Assembly (NCBI GenBank): GCA_963791295.1
Contig: CAWBRY010000003.1
Location: 248,001-312,000 of the forward strand
Source: CAWBRY01 sp963791295
GTDB taxonomy: Bacteria; Bacteroidota; Bacteroidia; Chitinophagales; Chitinophagaceae
Direction of reading: 5' to 3'
DNA: 64,000 bases
Part shown: piece after piece, positions 18,561 to 27,549 of the stretch
How the letters are laid out: the number at the start of each line of letters is the position of its first letter
Position numbering within the stretch: position 1 is the stretch's first letter
The notes under the pieces: generated by a model
Told to the model about the DNA's origin: nothing
What the model saw: only the letters and a program-made list of their open reading frames with translations
The model's database searches: none
Translations under genes and position numbers: made by a program

Positions 18561-19700
18561 TCAGAAAGGCTTCCCATGCGTTTGTTGAATTAAGGAATTC
18601 AGGAAGCGCGGAGAAAACCGGGCAAGACTAATAAATATGTCAGTCACCCATTTCTTTCCAAATAGCCGCTGAATGCGACGGCCTGTTTTCAGCCGATGGG
18701 AAAAATTCTTATGCCAACTTCGCTTGTATTGTTGTTCCATCTCTTCGCGACTGATATCACCCCTCAAAAAGGAATGGATAGTCGCCGCAGCGATCTTACT
18801 TCCATGCAAGGCCATGCTCATTCCATTGCCACACAACGGAGCAATCATTCCCGCTGCATCACCGACCATCAAGGCGTGGCGGTCCACCTGCGATTTTTTG
18901 TTGAAGCTGACCTGTGAAATCGTTAGCGGGGACTCATAGATGATCTGGCTCTCCGCCCAGATTTTTTTCAGGTGGGGATTTCGACTCAGGATCATATGTT
19001 CCATGTCTTTGATATCTCCATTTACTTTCTGAAGGTTGCTGGCTGTTGTCAAATAACAAAGACAATGTTTATCATCTTCGATCTTCACAATTCCGCAATA
19101 GCCGTTATCGAAGTTGTGTAAGGCAATAGTATCTGCAGGAAATTTCATTTTAATATGATACTTGACTCCTACATAATTGTTCAACTTGCTCCTGGACACT
19201 CTGGTAAATGGTCTTTTCCACTTAATATCTATATTGCTTCGTTTGCCATAGGTTGCAGCTACCACCGATGCCCTGTAAACCTGATGGCTGGTCTCGATGA
19301 CGCATTCATCTTTTTCAAAGCGGAGGTCATTTACCCGGGTATTATCCAATACCAAAACGCCTTCCCGACGCGCGATCTTTACCAATTCATAGTCCATGCG
19401 GTAACGGCTGAGACCAAAACCTCCCTGTGGTAATTTCTGTTGCAACAACTTTCCATCCACGCCGGAGACCTGCAATTGCGTGATAATAGGAACCTGCATT
19501 TTATCCAGGTCCACTCCCAGGTTGGTCAGAAAATCCCATGATTCCAGGCTGATATATTCCCCGCATACCCGGTGAAATGGATACTGTTCTTTCTCGAATA
19601 ATATAATAGCGTGCCCCTGCCTGGCCAATTGAATAGACAGGGCCAATCCTGCAAGTCCACCGCCGACAATAGCCAGGTCATATTTATTGCCTGATTCCAA
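18561..19700 (-). CDS. FAD-dependent oxidoreductase of the type III PKS operon
   Basis: 379 aa. The dinucleotide-binding start is YDLAIVGGGLAGLALSIQLA, followed by FEKEQYPFHRVCGEYIS and the second FAD motif ALMVGDAAGMIAPLCGNGMS. This is the geranylgeranyl-reductase/aromatic-hydroxylase superfamily. It is last of four genes, 13 bp after the methyltransferase. By analogy with the Streptomyces SrsA-SrsB-SrsC set, it may hydroxylate the polyketide ring to a hydroquinone or quinone. Reduction of a prenyl chain is an alternative, since geranylgeranyl reductases belong to the same superfamily and a prenyltransferase is in the operon. Confidence 0.85.
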   Translation of the reverse strand: MESGNKYDLAIVGGGLAGLALSIQLARQGHAIILFEKEQYPFHRVCGEYISLESWDFLTNLGVDLDKMQVPIITQLQVSGVDGKLLQQKLPQGGFGLSRYRMDYELVKIARREGVLVLDNTRVNDLRFEKDECVIETSHQVYRASVVAATYGKRSNIDIKWKRPFTRVSRSKLNNYVGVKYHIKMKFPADTIALHNFDNGYCGIVKIEDDKHCLCYLTTASNLQKVNGDIKDMEHMILSRNPHLKKIWAESQIIYESPLTISQVSFNKKSQVDRHALMVGDAAGMIAPLCGNGMSMALHGSKIAAATIHSFLRGDISREEMEQQYKRSWHKNFSHRLKTGRRIQRLFGKKWVTDIFISLARFSPRFLNSLIQQTHGKPF

Positions 19701-19713
19701 AATAGTACATCGA

Positions 19714-20415
19714 TTAATGATTATACTTCGAAATGATCAGCCAGCGGAAAGCCCATTTCCATCGGATAATGTATGAGCCAATGCCGGCGGTATTAAATAA
19801 TTTCTCCCAGTCTTTTTTTTGAAAGCTTCGGGCTACAGAGAGACAGGCATCATTTTTTACGAGATATGATTTGCTAAAGAATCGGGTAAGCCATTTAATG
19901 AGGTACCAGGGTAACCAGTGACGCTGCAGATCATTGATGAAAAAACCTCTTTTACTATTTTGTTTCAACCATTGAAGCATAGGTACCAGTTGTTCATCTT
20001 TGAAATGATGACAAAACAGCGAAGAAAACGTGATATCGGGTTTTTTGTTTCCGAAATTAACCACGGCATAGTCGCTGCATATCCATTGGCAAGGCAGTTC
20101 CGGATACTGCTTCTTTGCAAACTCTATGCATTCGATATTCATGTCGATTCCAATAAAATCGACGGGAATTCTTTTTTTCCGGCAATACTTATAAATAGCG
20201 AAAAGATTATCCCCGCCTCCGCAACCAATCTCGCATATTGTTAATGGCTGCTTTCCCTGGATGAATTGCTTTATGCCTTGCAAAGTGATGGCATGTCCTC
20301 CCAGGCGACTGTTGATGATATTCAATTCCTTTAGCGTTTGAGCCATATCTTCAAACGGAATGTTTTCACCATCCATTAACTCCTTTTCATGACTGCGGTT
20401 GCTTAGATTGATCAT
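19714..20415 (-). CDS. SAM-dependent methyltransferase of the type III PKS operon
   Basis: 233 aa class I methyltransferase. The SAM motif I is ICEIGCGGGDNLFAIY, with the acidic residue of motif II in DFIGIDMNIECIEFA, and DITFSSLFCHHFKDEQ as motif IV region. Its start codon overlaps the stop of the polyketide synthase by 4 bp (ATGA type), which suggests translational coupling. It probably methylates a ring hydroxyl or carbon of the polyketide product, as SrsB does in Streptomyces. Cytosolic. Confidence 0.85.
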   Translation of the reverse strand: MINLSNRSHEKELMDGENIPFEDMAQTLKELNIINSRLGGHAITLQGIKQFIQGKQPLTICEIGCGGGDNLFAIYKYCRKKRIPVDFIGIDMNIECIEFAKKQYPELPCQWICSDYAVVNFGNKKPDITFSSLFCHHFKDEQLVPMLQWLKQNSKRGFFINDLQRHWLPWYLIKWLTRFFSKSYLVKNDACLSVARSFQKKDWEKLFNTAGIGSYIIRWKWAFRWLIISKYNH

Positions 20416-21494
20416 TTTGATAAAATAAACGTTTCCATGGTCAGGCCGGGTCCAAAGGCTGCGCCAAATATGCGCGCCGGTTCGTTCTTCTTCAAATCAT
20501 CCATGATTTTCTGCAGCACAAACAATACAGTGGCCGAAGACATATTGCCGTAATTTTTCAAGACGTCATAACTTTTTTGAAGTTGGCCATTGGTAAATCC
20601 CAGGCTGTTATGCACTGCTTCCAATATTTTGCGGCCGCCGGGGTGTATGCACCAGTGAGTGATCATTTCTTTTGAAAGCCCGGCTGACACCAGGGCTCCT
20701 TCTGTCAAGGCTTCGAAATTGTCTTCTATCAGGTCCGGCACATAACTACTTAGCGTCATCAGGAATCCGGTAGAAGAGAATTCCCAGGCCATATCCCGCT
20801 TGCCCTTCAGCGAAACCATCGAATAGAAATGATCAATGGATAATCCTTCTGATTGCGGGTCGCTGCTGACGAGCACTGCTGCAGCCCCGTCAGCAAAGAG
20901 CATACTGCTGGTGATATTGTCTATGGTATGTTCTTTTTGAAAATGAAGCGTGCATAATTCAGTACATACGATTAATACATTCGCGTTTTTTTCTGACTTG
21001 CAAAACGCGTCTGCCATTTTCAATGCATGTATGGCCGCGTAACAACCCATGAAATTGACAGAGGTTCGAAATGTAGTGGATGGTAACTTCAACAATTCCA
21101 TTAATTCCAGATCGAGGCCTGGAGCGCTCATGCCGGTACAACTGACGGTGATAAGGTGAGTTATCTCAGTAGTGGGAAATTTCTCTACACACGGAACAAT
21201 AGCACGCATAGAAAGTGAAGCGGCGTGTTGCCGAAACCAGTCCATTCGTTGCTCCAAATTTGGGAAGGGCTCCAGGTTTTCGGTTGGGCTATAAAATTTC
21301 CAACCTGCGGCAGGCAGACTATAATCCGGGATGACGGAATAGCGCGTCTCTATTCCGGCCTGCCTGTAAAGAAAAGTTAATTTACGCTTATCAGCATTAT
21401 TGAGCGCATACACCCTTTCCATGAAATCGAGGATATCAGACTGTTTGTGCAGACAGTCGGGGACGGCTGTGCCGATCGATACTATTTTACTCAA
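20412..21494 (-). CDS. Type III polyketide synthase (chalcone/stilbene synthase-like)
   Basis: 360 aa, close to the usual 350-400. The thiolase-fold catalytic triad is visible: Cys151 in SVNFMGCYAAIHALK, His284 in WCIHPGGRKILEAV, and Asn317 in NYGNMSSATVLFVLQ. The C-terminal FGAAFGPGLTMET is the GFGPG-type loop. The enzyme condenses an acyl-CoA starter with malonyl-CoA units and cyclises the chain to an alkylresorcinol, alkylpyrone or phloroglucinol type product. It lies 1 bp after the UbiA gene and overlaps the methyltransferase by 4 bp. Product identity is inferred from neighbours, not shown. Confidence 0.93.
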   Translation of the reverse strand: MSKIVSIGTAVPDCLHKQSDILDFMERVYALNNADKRKLTFLYRQAGIETRYSVIPDYSLPAAGWKFYSPTENLEPFPNLEQRMDWFRQHAASLSMRAIVPCVEKFPTTEITHLITVSCTGMSAPGLDLELMELLKLPSTTFRTSVNFMGCYAAIHALKMADAFCKSEKNANVLIVCTELCTLHFQKEHTIDNITSSMLFADGAAAVLVSSDPQSEGLSIDHFYSMVSLKGKRDMAWEFSSTGFLMTLSSYVPDLIEDNFEALTEGALVSAGLSKEMITHWCIHPGGRKILEAVHNSLGFTNGQLQKSYDVLKNYGNMSSATVLFVLQKIMDDLKKNEPARIFGAAFGPGLTMETFILSK

Positions 21495-21495
21495 A

Positions 21496-22350
21496 CTACC
21501 TCCTGATTAATAAAATGATAAAAGCAGCATTCGTACAAATAGCAGCCAGCCAGTTCATTATCATTGTATTTTTATAATTGGCGTTTTCTTTATTCTTTCG
21601 AACCCGGGAAAACCAACTAATGAAATAAACGATAACAGGTACAAAAAAGATGCCTACCAGCAACAATTTATTAAACTGATCTCTGCTAATAAAGTATACA
21701 CTCATCAATAGGATCGCGAGCAAGTAAACAACAGCACAAAAAACAAAGGTACCCGAATAGCCCAATTTATAACTGATCGTTTCCACTCCATCGTCCAGAT
21801 CCTGTTGGTGTTGGTAGATCTGCGTCAATGGATAAAAGCCGCCGATCAATAGTGCACATATTCCCATTCCTTCGATGGGAGCTGATGGGATCAATTCCTC
21901 ACTGCTTCCATAATAAACCAACCAAAATGTAAGGGCTCCCTGGAAGATGATGACCGTTAGATAACTGATCACCGGATATTTCTTCAAACGGATCCGTCGA
22001 TAACTATAGGCCTTCGAAGCTCCGATATAAAGCATTGTTACTGCCGCGAACAGCGGAGCGATCAAAAAGCTCAATAGAATGGCCAACAGATCCAAAATGA
22101 TGGTCGTCAGAAAAAGTTGGCTCGTCGGCAGCGGTGGTTTTTCAATTCCGCCGATGCTTCCTGTATCCCTATCCATATAACTATTATATCCGTTGCTCGC
22201 GGGATAGATGAGAAAATGAAGAATGAAAAATATTAAGGCTGCGCGACCCCAATGAATATGTGGCACCTGTGACAGGGCAAAAAAGTATAATGGTGATAAA
22301 AAAATGGAGAAGGGAACTCTCAACAATTTGAACGTTGATAATGAACTCAT
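21496..22350 (-). CDS. UbiA-family prenyltransferase of the type III PKS operon
   Basis: 284 aa with eight to nine hydrophobic segments. The first Asp-rich motif is NGYNSYMDRDTGSIGGIEKP (about residues 53-72), and the second is QDLDDGVETISYKLG (about 183-197). Both bind Mg-diphosphate in the family, which moves prenyl groups onto aromatic or lipid acceptors within the membrane. It is the first gene of the four-gene operon, so the acceptor may be the polyketide made by the next gene. Homologs in quinone biosynthesis are UbiA and MenA; the second motif here differs enough that I do not assign either name. Confidence 0.85.
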   Translation of the reverse strand: MSSLSTFKLLRVPFSIFLSPLYFFALSQVPHIHWGRAALIFFILHFLIYPASNGYNSYMDRDTGSIGGIEKPPLPTSQLFLTTIILDLLAILLSFLIAPLFAAVTMLYIGASKAYSYRRIRLKKYPVISYLTVIIFQGALTFWLVYYGSSEELIPSAPIEGMGICALLIGGFYPLTQIYQHQQDLDDGVETISYKLGYSGTFVFCAVVYLLAILLMSVYFISRDQFNKLLLVGIFFVPVIVYFISWFSRVRKNKENANYKNTMIMNWLAAICTNAAFIILLIRR

Positions 22351-22480
22351 GCTTCCCGGATAATCAGTGTAAGTTATCAGGAAAACCTGTATCTTCCCGC
22401 TTATTGATCTCCCCCCTCTCAGAAACTAACTATAGCGTCCCACCCCGCCAAAATATTTATCTAATTAAAAAAACTTAAAA

Positions 22481-23245
22481 ATGAAAAAGATTGTAGCGTC
22501 CCTACTGGGAATTTCCGCATTGCTTCTGATTAGTGTGCCCATGTTAGCGCAGGATAAAATGATGGCATGGACTACTAAGTCTGAAAAAGCGAAAGAGTTG
22601 GTTCAAAAGGCATCATTTCACATCATGAACCTGGAAAATGCGGTAGCGTATGAAGAATTACAGGAGGCATTGGCATTAGATCCCGATTTTACGGTTGCAT
22701 TGACTCTGATGTCTAACGTTACTTTCGGAAAAACAAGTGATGCATACGCAGAAAGAGCAGTAAAAAGTGCGGCCAATAAAACTGAAGGTGAAAAAATATT
22801 TGCCTCCATCGCTCCCCGTGATACTTCTGGCAAGACTTTCAAATCAGCCATGGCCAAACTTCATGAAATGTTCCCAGATGGCAAGATGCTGGGCTTATTC
22901 TACATTTTCAGCCTGAATACTCCCGAGGAGCAGTTTGTAGCGGCGCAGGACTATTTGAAAAAATTTCCAAAGGAACCCGCAGGTTATAATACGATAGCCT
23001 ACTTATATATGTCAGCCAAAAAAGATACAGCTGCGGCAAAGACTAGTTTTGAAAAATACATTGAATTATATCCGGATGGTTGTAACCCTTATGATTCCAT
23101 GGGGGAATACTACTTCAACAAGGGCGATTTAGATACCTCTGAAAAGTATTATAAGATGGCTCTGGAAAAATATCCTTTCAATAATAGCTCCCTGAATAAG
23201 TTGACAGAAATTAATAAAGCCAGGGACTCGAAAAAAAGCAAATAG
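22481..23245 (+). CDS. Secreted tetratricopeptide-repeat protein
   Basis: 254 aa with a signal peptide (MKKIVASLLGISALLLIS...AQ). Helical repeats fit TPR: LENAVAYEELQEALALDPDF, then AAKTSFEKYIELYPDGC, MGEYYFNKGDLDTSEKYY. It probably acts as a periplasmic binding scaffold; no partner can be named. It is transcribed away from the polyketide operon across a 130-bp spacer and is followed by a strong hairpin, so it seems to be a single-gene unit. Confidence 0.75.
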   Translation: MKKIVASLLGISALLLISVPMLAQDKMMAWTTKSEKAKELVQKASFHIMNLENAVAYEELQEALALDPDFTVALTLMSNVTFGKTSDAYAERAVKSAANKTEGEKIFASIAPRDTSGKTFKSAMAKLHEMFPDGKMLGLFYIFSLNTPEEQFVAAQDYLKKFPKEPAGYNTIAYLYMSAKKDTAAAKTSFEKYIELYPDGCNPYDSMGEYYFNKGDLDTSEKYYKMALEKYPFNNSSLNKLTEINKARDSKKSK

Positions 23246-23288
23246 GAATTTTATAATACCTGTTTCATTCAGGATAACAGAATTACAG

Positions 23289-23314
23289 ATCCCGGGCACT
23301 GCCCGGGATTTTCG
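23289..23314 (+). terminator. Rho-independent terminator after the TPR gene
   Basis: A 9-bp perfect stem, ATCCCGGGC (23289-23297) with GCCCGGGAT (23301-23309), has a 3-nt loop. It is followed by a short T-rich tract (TTTCGTT). It lies 44 bp after the stop codon. Confidence 0.7.
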
Positions 23315-23348
23315 TTATACGCCAACAACACATTTAGGTGGTTTGATT

Positions 23349-23356
23349 TAGCTTTG
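23349..23356 (+). promoter_or_regulatory. Promoter -7 element (TAGCTTTG) before cbpA-like gene
   Basis: TAGCTTTG is a perfect match to the Bacteroidota TAnnTTTG element and ends 5 bp before the ATG. No good -33 TTTG is seen at the right distance. A transcript from it would have almost no leader. Confidence 0.4.
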
Positions 23357-23361
23357 CTCCA

Positions 23362-24240
23362 ATGGAATACGTTGATTATTACAAGGTACTGGGAGTAAGC
23401 AAAACTGCATCGGCCGAGGATATCAAAAAAGCATACCGCAAGTTGGCGAGAAAGCTTCACCCGGACTTAAATCCCAATGACAAAGAAGCCAATAAAAAAT
23501 TTCAACAGGTGAATGAGGCCAATGAAGTATTAAGCGATCCTGAGAAAAGAAAAAAATACGACCAATATGGAAAGGATTGGCAGCATGCCGATCAATTTGA
23601 ACAGGCCCGGCAAAGCGGGCAGGGCCCCAGGCGCCGTGAGACCGGATCGTCGTCCGGAGGTTTTGGTGAGGGAGATTTCTCTGAATTTTTCGAATCACTT
23701 TTCGGAGGCTCGGGCCGTCAGCAATCCAAATTCAGGGGACAAGATTACCAGGCAGAATTGCAAATGACCCTGGCAGACGCTTATACGTCCAGGCAACAAA
23801 CGCTCACCGTCAACGGCAAAAATATTCGCATAACCATTCCTGCTGGTGTTGAGAATGGGCAGGTAATTAAGTTGGCAGGCTACGGAAGTCCGGGAATAAA
23901 TAATGGCCCCGCAGGTGATCTATATATTACCTTTTCCATTAAGAATGATCCCAGGTTCAAACGATTGGGCGACGATCTTTATACATCTTGTGAGATTGAT
24001 CTTTACACGGCGGTGCTAGGTGGAGAGATTATGCTCGATACGTTAGGAGGAAAGGTAAAGCTGAAAGTGAATCCGGAAACACAGAACGGTAGCCGGATCC
24101 GCCTTAAGGGGAAAGGTTTTCCAGTATATAAAAAGGAAGGTGCGTACGGGGACTTGTATGTTACCTTTTCCGTGAAGTTGCCGACTCATTTGACAGAAAA
24201 ACAAAAAGCACTGTTTAGTGAATTGTCAAAAATGAAATAA
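23362..24240 (+). CDS. cbpA: DnaJ-type co-chaperone, CbpA-like
   Basis: 292 aa. The J-domain (about 1-70) has the DnaK-stimulating HPD at residues 33-35 (ARKLHPDLNPND). A Gly/Phe-rich linker follows (SSSGGFGEGDFSEFFESLFG). The zinc-finger domain of true DnaJ is absent, and two C-terminal beta domains remain (ITIPAGVENGQVIKLAGYGS, GSRIRLKGKGFPVYKKEG). This layout is CbpA. The next gene encodes the CbpM modulator, which confirms the call. Cytosolic; works with DnaK in folding and stress. Confidence 0.92.
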   Translation: MEYVDYYKVLGVSKTASAEDIKKAYRKLARKLHPDLNPNDKEANKKFQQVNEANEVLSDPEKRKKYDQYGKDWQHADQFEQARQSGQGPRRRETGSSSGGFGEGDFSEFFESLFGGSGRQQSKFRGQDYQAELQMTLADAYTSRQQTLTVNGKNIRITIPAGVENGQVIKLAGYGSPGINNGPAGDLYITFSIKNDPRFKRLGDDLYTSCEIDLYTAVLGGEIMLDTLGGKVKLKVNPETQNGSRIRLKGKGFPVYKKEGAYGDLYVTFSVKLPTHLTEKQKALFSELSKMK

Positions 24241-24255
24241 TATAAATTTATAGTC

Positions 24256-24555
24256 ATGCCGGAAAAAGAATTGATTGACGTCAACGAGTTTTGTACTCAC
24301 CACCAGGTTGAGATACGATTCATCCATTCTTTGCAGGAATATGGCTTGATTCAACTTACCACCATACAGGAAACGGGTTACATCCCTGCAAGCGAACTTC
24401 AACAATTGGAAAAGTGGACAAGACTGTATTATGAAATGGACATCAACATGGAAGGGATTGAAACCATTCGGTACCTGCTGGAAAGAATGAATAATTTGCA
24501 AGAGGAAATCAATAGCCTGAAGAACAGGCTTCGACTATACGAGATGAATGAATAA
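24256..24555 (+). CDS. cbpM: Chaperone modulator CbpM
   Basis: 99 aa MerR-like protein: an N-terminal winged-helix-like part (IDVNEFCTHHQVEIRFIHSL, GYIPASELQQLEKW) and a C-terminal helix (RYLLERMNNLQEEINSLKNR) that may pair as a coiled coil. CbpM binds the J-domain of CbpA and blocks its stimulation of DnaK. It starts 15 bp after the cbpA-like stop, the standard arrangement. Confidence 0.85.
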   Translation: MPEKELIDVNEFCTHHQVEIRFIHSLQEYGLIQLTTIQETGYIPASELQQLEKWTRLYYEMDINMEGIETIRYLLERMNNLQEEINSLKNRLRLYEMNE

Positions 24556-24569
24556 TTAAATTTTTTACC

Positions 24570-26990
24570 ATGCGTCGACTAGCTGCTGCACTCCTGTTAC
24601 TACTCCCCCTGGTTACAACTTCTCAAAATCTTCCGTCCATCGATGAAAAGACGAAGGGGTTTAAGAAAATGGAAGGGTTCATAAATTATTATTGGGATGA
24701 GTCGGCAGGCAAGATCTGGATGGAAGTAAACAGGCTCGATTCAGAGATTCTGTATATCGTTTCATTGCCGGCAGGACTCGGTTCGAATGATATAGGTTTG
24801 GACAGAAGCCTGATTGGTGAACGGCATGTTATAAAATTCAGTCGCGTCGGTCGCAAGCTCCTGATGATCGAACCGAATTATGACTACCGCGCCATTACCA
24901 ATAACCTGGCAGAAAAAAGAGCGGTGGAACAATCCTTTGCTCAGTCGATCCTCTGGGGATTTGCCATCGACGCTGAGACGAATGGCCATGTATTGGTGGA
25001 CGCTACCGATTTTTTATTGCGCGATGCAATGAAAGCAGCTAACCGCATCCGGTCAATGAAGCAGGGAAACTACATGTTGGATAAGACCAGGTCGGCTATT
25101 TATCTGCAGCAATCCAAAAACTTTCCGATGAACACGGAACTGGAAGCTACCATCACACTGATCACTCAGGATCCCGAGGTCGGCGACTTTGTTAGCGCTG
25201 TTACTCCATCGACTGAAGCCATTACTCTGCGCATGCATCACTCCTTTGTTCAATTGCCCGACAACAATTATACTCCCCGGATTTTTGATCCGCGTAGCAG
25301 TTTTTTCAACATTTCCTATTTCGATTATAGCACACCGGTATACGAGCGCATCGACAAATATTTTGTTGCGCGTCACCGGCTGCAGAAAAAAGATCCTGCT
25401 GCTGCAAAGAGCGAAGCTGTAAAGCCCCTCATTTACTACCTGGATAACGGTACGCCTGAACCCATTCGTAGCGCCCTGCTGGAAGGAGCTCAATGGTGGA
25501 ACCAGGCATTTGAGGCCGCCGGTTATATCAATGCTTTCCAGGTAAAAGTCCTCCCGGATGACGCGGATCCGATGGATATTCGATACAACATGATCAATTG
25601 GGTCCATCGTTCAACGCGTGGCTGGTCCTACGGAGCCGCAGTCATTGATCCAAGGACAGGGGAAATCATAAAAGGAAATGTCACTCTTGGCTCATTGAGG
25701 GTAAGGCAGGACTATCTCATTGCCACAGGCCTTCTTGCTCCATTTGAAAATGGAATTCCTGCTGACAACAAAATGCTACAGATGGCCTTGAACCGGTTGA
25801 AACAATTATCCGCACACGAGGTGGGTCATACTCTTGGCCTCTCGCATAATTATTCAGCCAGTGTTATCGACCGTTCCAGCGTGATGGACTATCCTCCACC
25901 CGCAGTGACCATAAATGAAAAAGGAGAGATCGATATCAGTCATGCTTATGCGAACGGGATCGGTGAATGGGATAAGGTTAGCATTGATTGGGGCTACCAG
26001 GATTTTGCGAAGGGGACCGATGAAAAGGCAGCACTGAATGCGATATTAGACCAAGCTCACAAAAAAGGGCTTCAATATATCAGCGATGAGGATGCACGGC
26101 CAGCGGGTGGACTGCATCCCACCGCGCACTTATGGGATAATGGCAATAATCCGGTGGAGGAATTAAAGAATGTGATGAAGGTTCGTGAAAAGGCATTAAA
26201 TCAATTCAGTGAAAATAATATTCCGTCAGGTATGCCAATGGCTACGCTGGAAGACGTGTTGGTACCGATATACCTCTATCATCGTTACCAGGTGGAGGCA
26301 GTAACAAAATTGGTAGGAGGAATGAACTATACTTATGCACTCCGTGGCGACGGACAGACAATTACCAAACCATTATCTAAAGAACAGCAGGTAGACGCGT
26401 TGAAGGAGGTGATCACTACGATCGATCCGTCTGTACTGCTATTACCAGAACGAATTTTAAAGTTGATACCACCCCGGCCATCAGGCTACGGACCTACACG
26501 AGAGCTTTTTAAGAAAAGAACAGGGTTGGCGCTTGATGCCCTTAGTCCGGCAGAAACGGCCGCAGATCTGCCCATATCATTATTATTTAATTCTCAACGA
26601 ATGAACCGGCTGGCAGAATATGAGATCGAAAATGGCGGTCTTGGCCTGAATGAAATGATCCAAACTCTAATAAACTCGACCTGGAAAGCTCCGAGGAGGA
26701 AGGGAATGGAAGCATTGATCCAAATACAAACGGAACAGATACTGCTCACCTATTTGCTCGCTGCGAGTGTGAATACTGACAATTCTTTTATCACCAGGTC
26801 GGTCGTACAAAAAGCATTGGATGATCTAAAATCTTTCATCGTAACAAAGAAAAAAACCGTTATAGATTACACCTATAATGGAGATTTATTATTGGCGCTG
26901 AAACGAATGGATGCCCCAGCGGATGCAAAACCGACAATTCATCTGCCAATTCCACCTGGAGCTCCAATTGGTTGTGAAGAGACATTATAA
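24570..26990 (+). CDS. Secreted zinc-dependent metalloprotease (DUF5117/DUF4953-type)
   Basis: 806 aa with an N-terminal signal peptide (RRLAAALLLLLPLVTTSQ). The metzincin-type motif HEVGHTLGLSH gives zinc ligands His416, His420 and His426 with catalytic Glu417. A Met-turn follows (SVMDYPPP). The N-terminal region (KGFINYYWDE-like start, IYIVSLPAGLGSNDIGLDR-like segment) is the DUF5117 part common to this Bacteroidota family. It would degrade peptides in the periplasm or outside the cell. It begins 14 bp after cbpM, so it may share that transcript, an odd pairing of an exported protease with a cytosolic chaperone system. Confidence 0.87.
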   Translation: MRRLAAALLLLLPLVTTSQNLPSIDEKTKGFKKMEGFINYYWDESAGKIWMEVNRLDSEILYIVSLPAGLGSNDIGLDRSLIGERHVIKFSRVGRKLLMIEPNYDYRAITNNLAEKRAVEQSFAQSILWGFAIDAETNGHVLVDATDFLLRDAMKAANRIRSMKQGNYMLDKTRSAIYLQQSKNFPMNTELEATITLITQDPEVGDFVSAVTPSTEAITLRMHHSFVQLPDNNYTPRIFDPRSSFFNISYFDYSTPVYERIDKYFVARHRLQKKDPAAAKSEAVKPLIYYLDNGTPEPIRSALLEGAQWWNQAFEAAGYINAFQVKVLPDDADPMDIRYNMINWVHRSTRGWSYGAAVIDPRTGEIIKGNVTLGSLRVRQDYLIATGLLAPFENGIPADNKMLQMALNRLKQLSAHEVGHTLGLSHNYSASVIDRSSVMDYPPPAVTINEKGEIDISHAYANGIGEWDKVSIDWGYQDFAKGTDEKAALNAILDQAHKKGLQYISDEDARPAGGLHPTAHLWDNGNNPVEELKNVMKVREKALNQFSENNIPSGMPMATLEDVLVPIYLYHRYQVEAVTKLVGGMNYTYALRGDGQTITKPLSKEQQVDALKEVITTIDPSVLLLPERILKLIPPRPSGYGPTRELFKKRTGLALDALSPAETAADLPISLLFNSQRMNRLAEYEIENGGLGLNEMIQTLINSTWKAPRRKGMEALIQIQTEQILLTYLLAASVNTDNSFITRSVVQKALDDLKSFIVTKKKTVIDYTYNGDLLLALKRMDAPADAKPTIHLPIPPGAPIGCEETL

Positions 26991-26996
26991 GCCAAC

Positions 26997-27491
26997 CTAA
27001 ACCGGTCTAAGTTCTTCAAACATTCCCGTTTGCTTATTCTTGCGCACATTATCCCAGGCAAAGCACCGTCCATTCATTGCAACAAAGACGCCATTGGGAA
27101 GACTTTGAGCAAAGGCAAGGGCGCTCCCAAGATTGAATAGTCCATCGCTGCTCCCGAATTTGATGGGGATCATCGCTCCCGTAAGAATGATGGTTTTGTT
27201 CCTCACTTTTTGAGCCAATACCCTCGCCGTATCGGCCATTGTATCGGTGCCATGTGTAATTACTATCTTATCCTCGTCGCATTGATTGCATTGATGCACG
27301 ATCAGGTCGCGGTCCGTATCGGTCATTTCCAGGCTATCGATCATCATCAGAGTCCTTACCTCAACAGGAACCCTGCTACGACCCATTTGCAGGAGATCGT
27401 GCATGTGTGTGTCCTTGAAATAGAGTTGACCGTTCAATTCGTTATATTCTTTATCAAAAGTGCCGCCGGTGATAAAGATGCGAATCGCCAT
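26997..27491 (-). CDS. Short asparaginase-domain protein
   Basis: 164 aa, about half the length of type I or II L-asparaginases. It keeps only the N-terminal catalytic domain: ITGGTFDKEYNELNG with the first Thr, VITHGTDTMADTARVL with the second Thr-Asp pair, and MIPIKFGSSDGLFNLG with the Lys. The C-terminal domain, which completes the active site of a neighbouring subunit in classic enzymes, is missing. Stand-alone versions of this length are common in Bacteroidota, so it is unlikely to be a truncation. Activity is unproven. It ends 6 bp from the convergent metalloprotease. Confidence 0.75.
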   Translation of the reverse strand: MAIRIFITGGTFDKEYNELNGQLYFKDTHMHDLLQMGRSRVPVEVRTLMMIDSLEMTDTDRDLIVHQCNQCDEDKIVITHGTDTMADTARVLAQKVRNKTIILTGAMIPIKFGSSDGLFNLGSALAFAQSLPNGVFVAMNGRCFAWDNVRKNKQTGMFEELRPV

Positions 27492-27549
27492 AGTTAGAAG
27501 TTGATTGCATGAAATTAAGGAATAGAAAGATAGATTGAATAAAGGATGA

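Noticed and set aside
25053..25607. Minus-strand open frame of 184 codons
   Set aside because: It is inside the zinc metalloprotease, which has a proven motif order in the plus frame.
26997..27491. Asparaginase gene taken as truncated or frame-shifted
   Set aside because: No continuation of the C-terminal domain appears in any frame nearby, and stand-alone versions of this length are common in the phylum.
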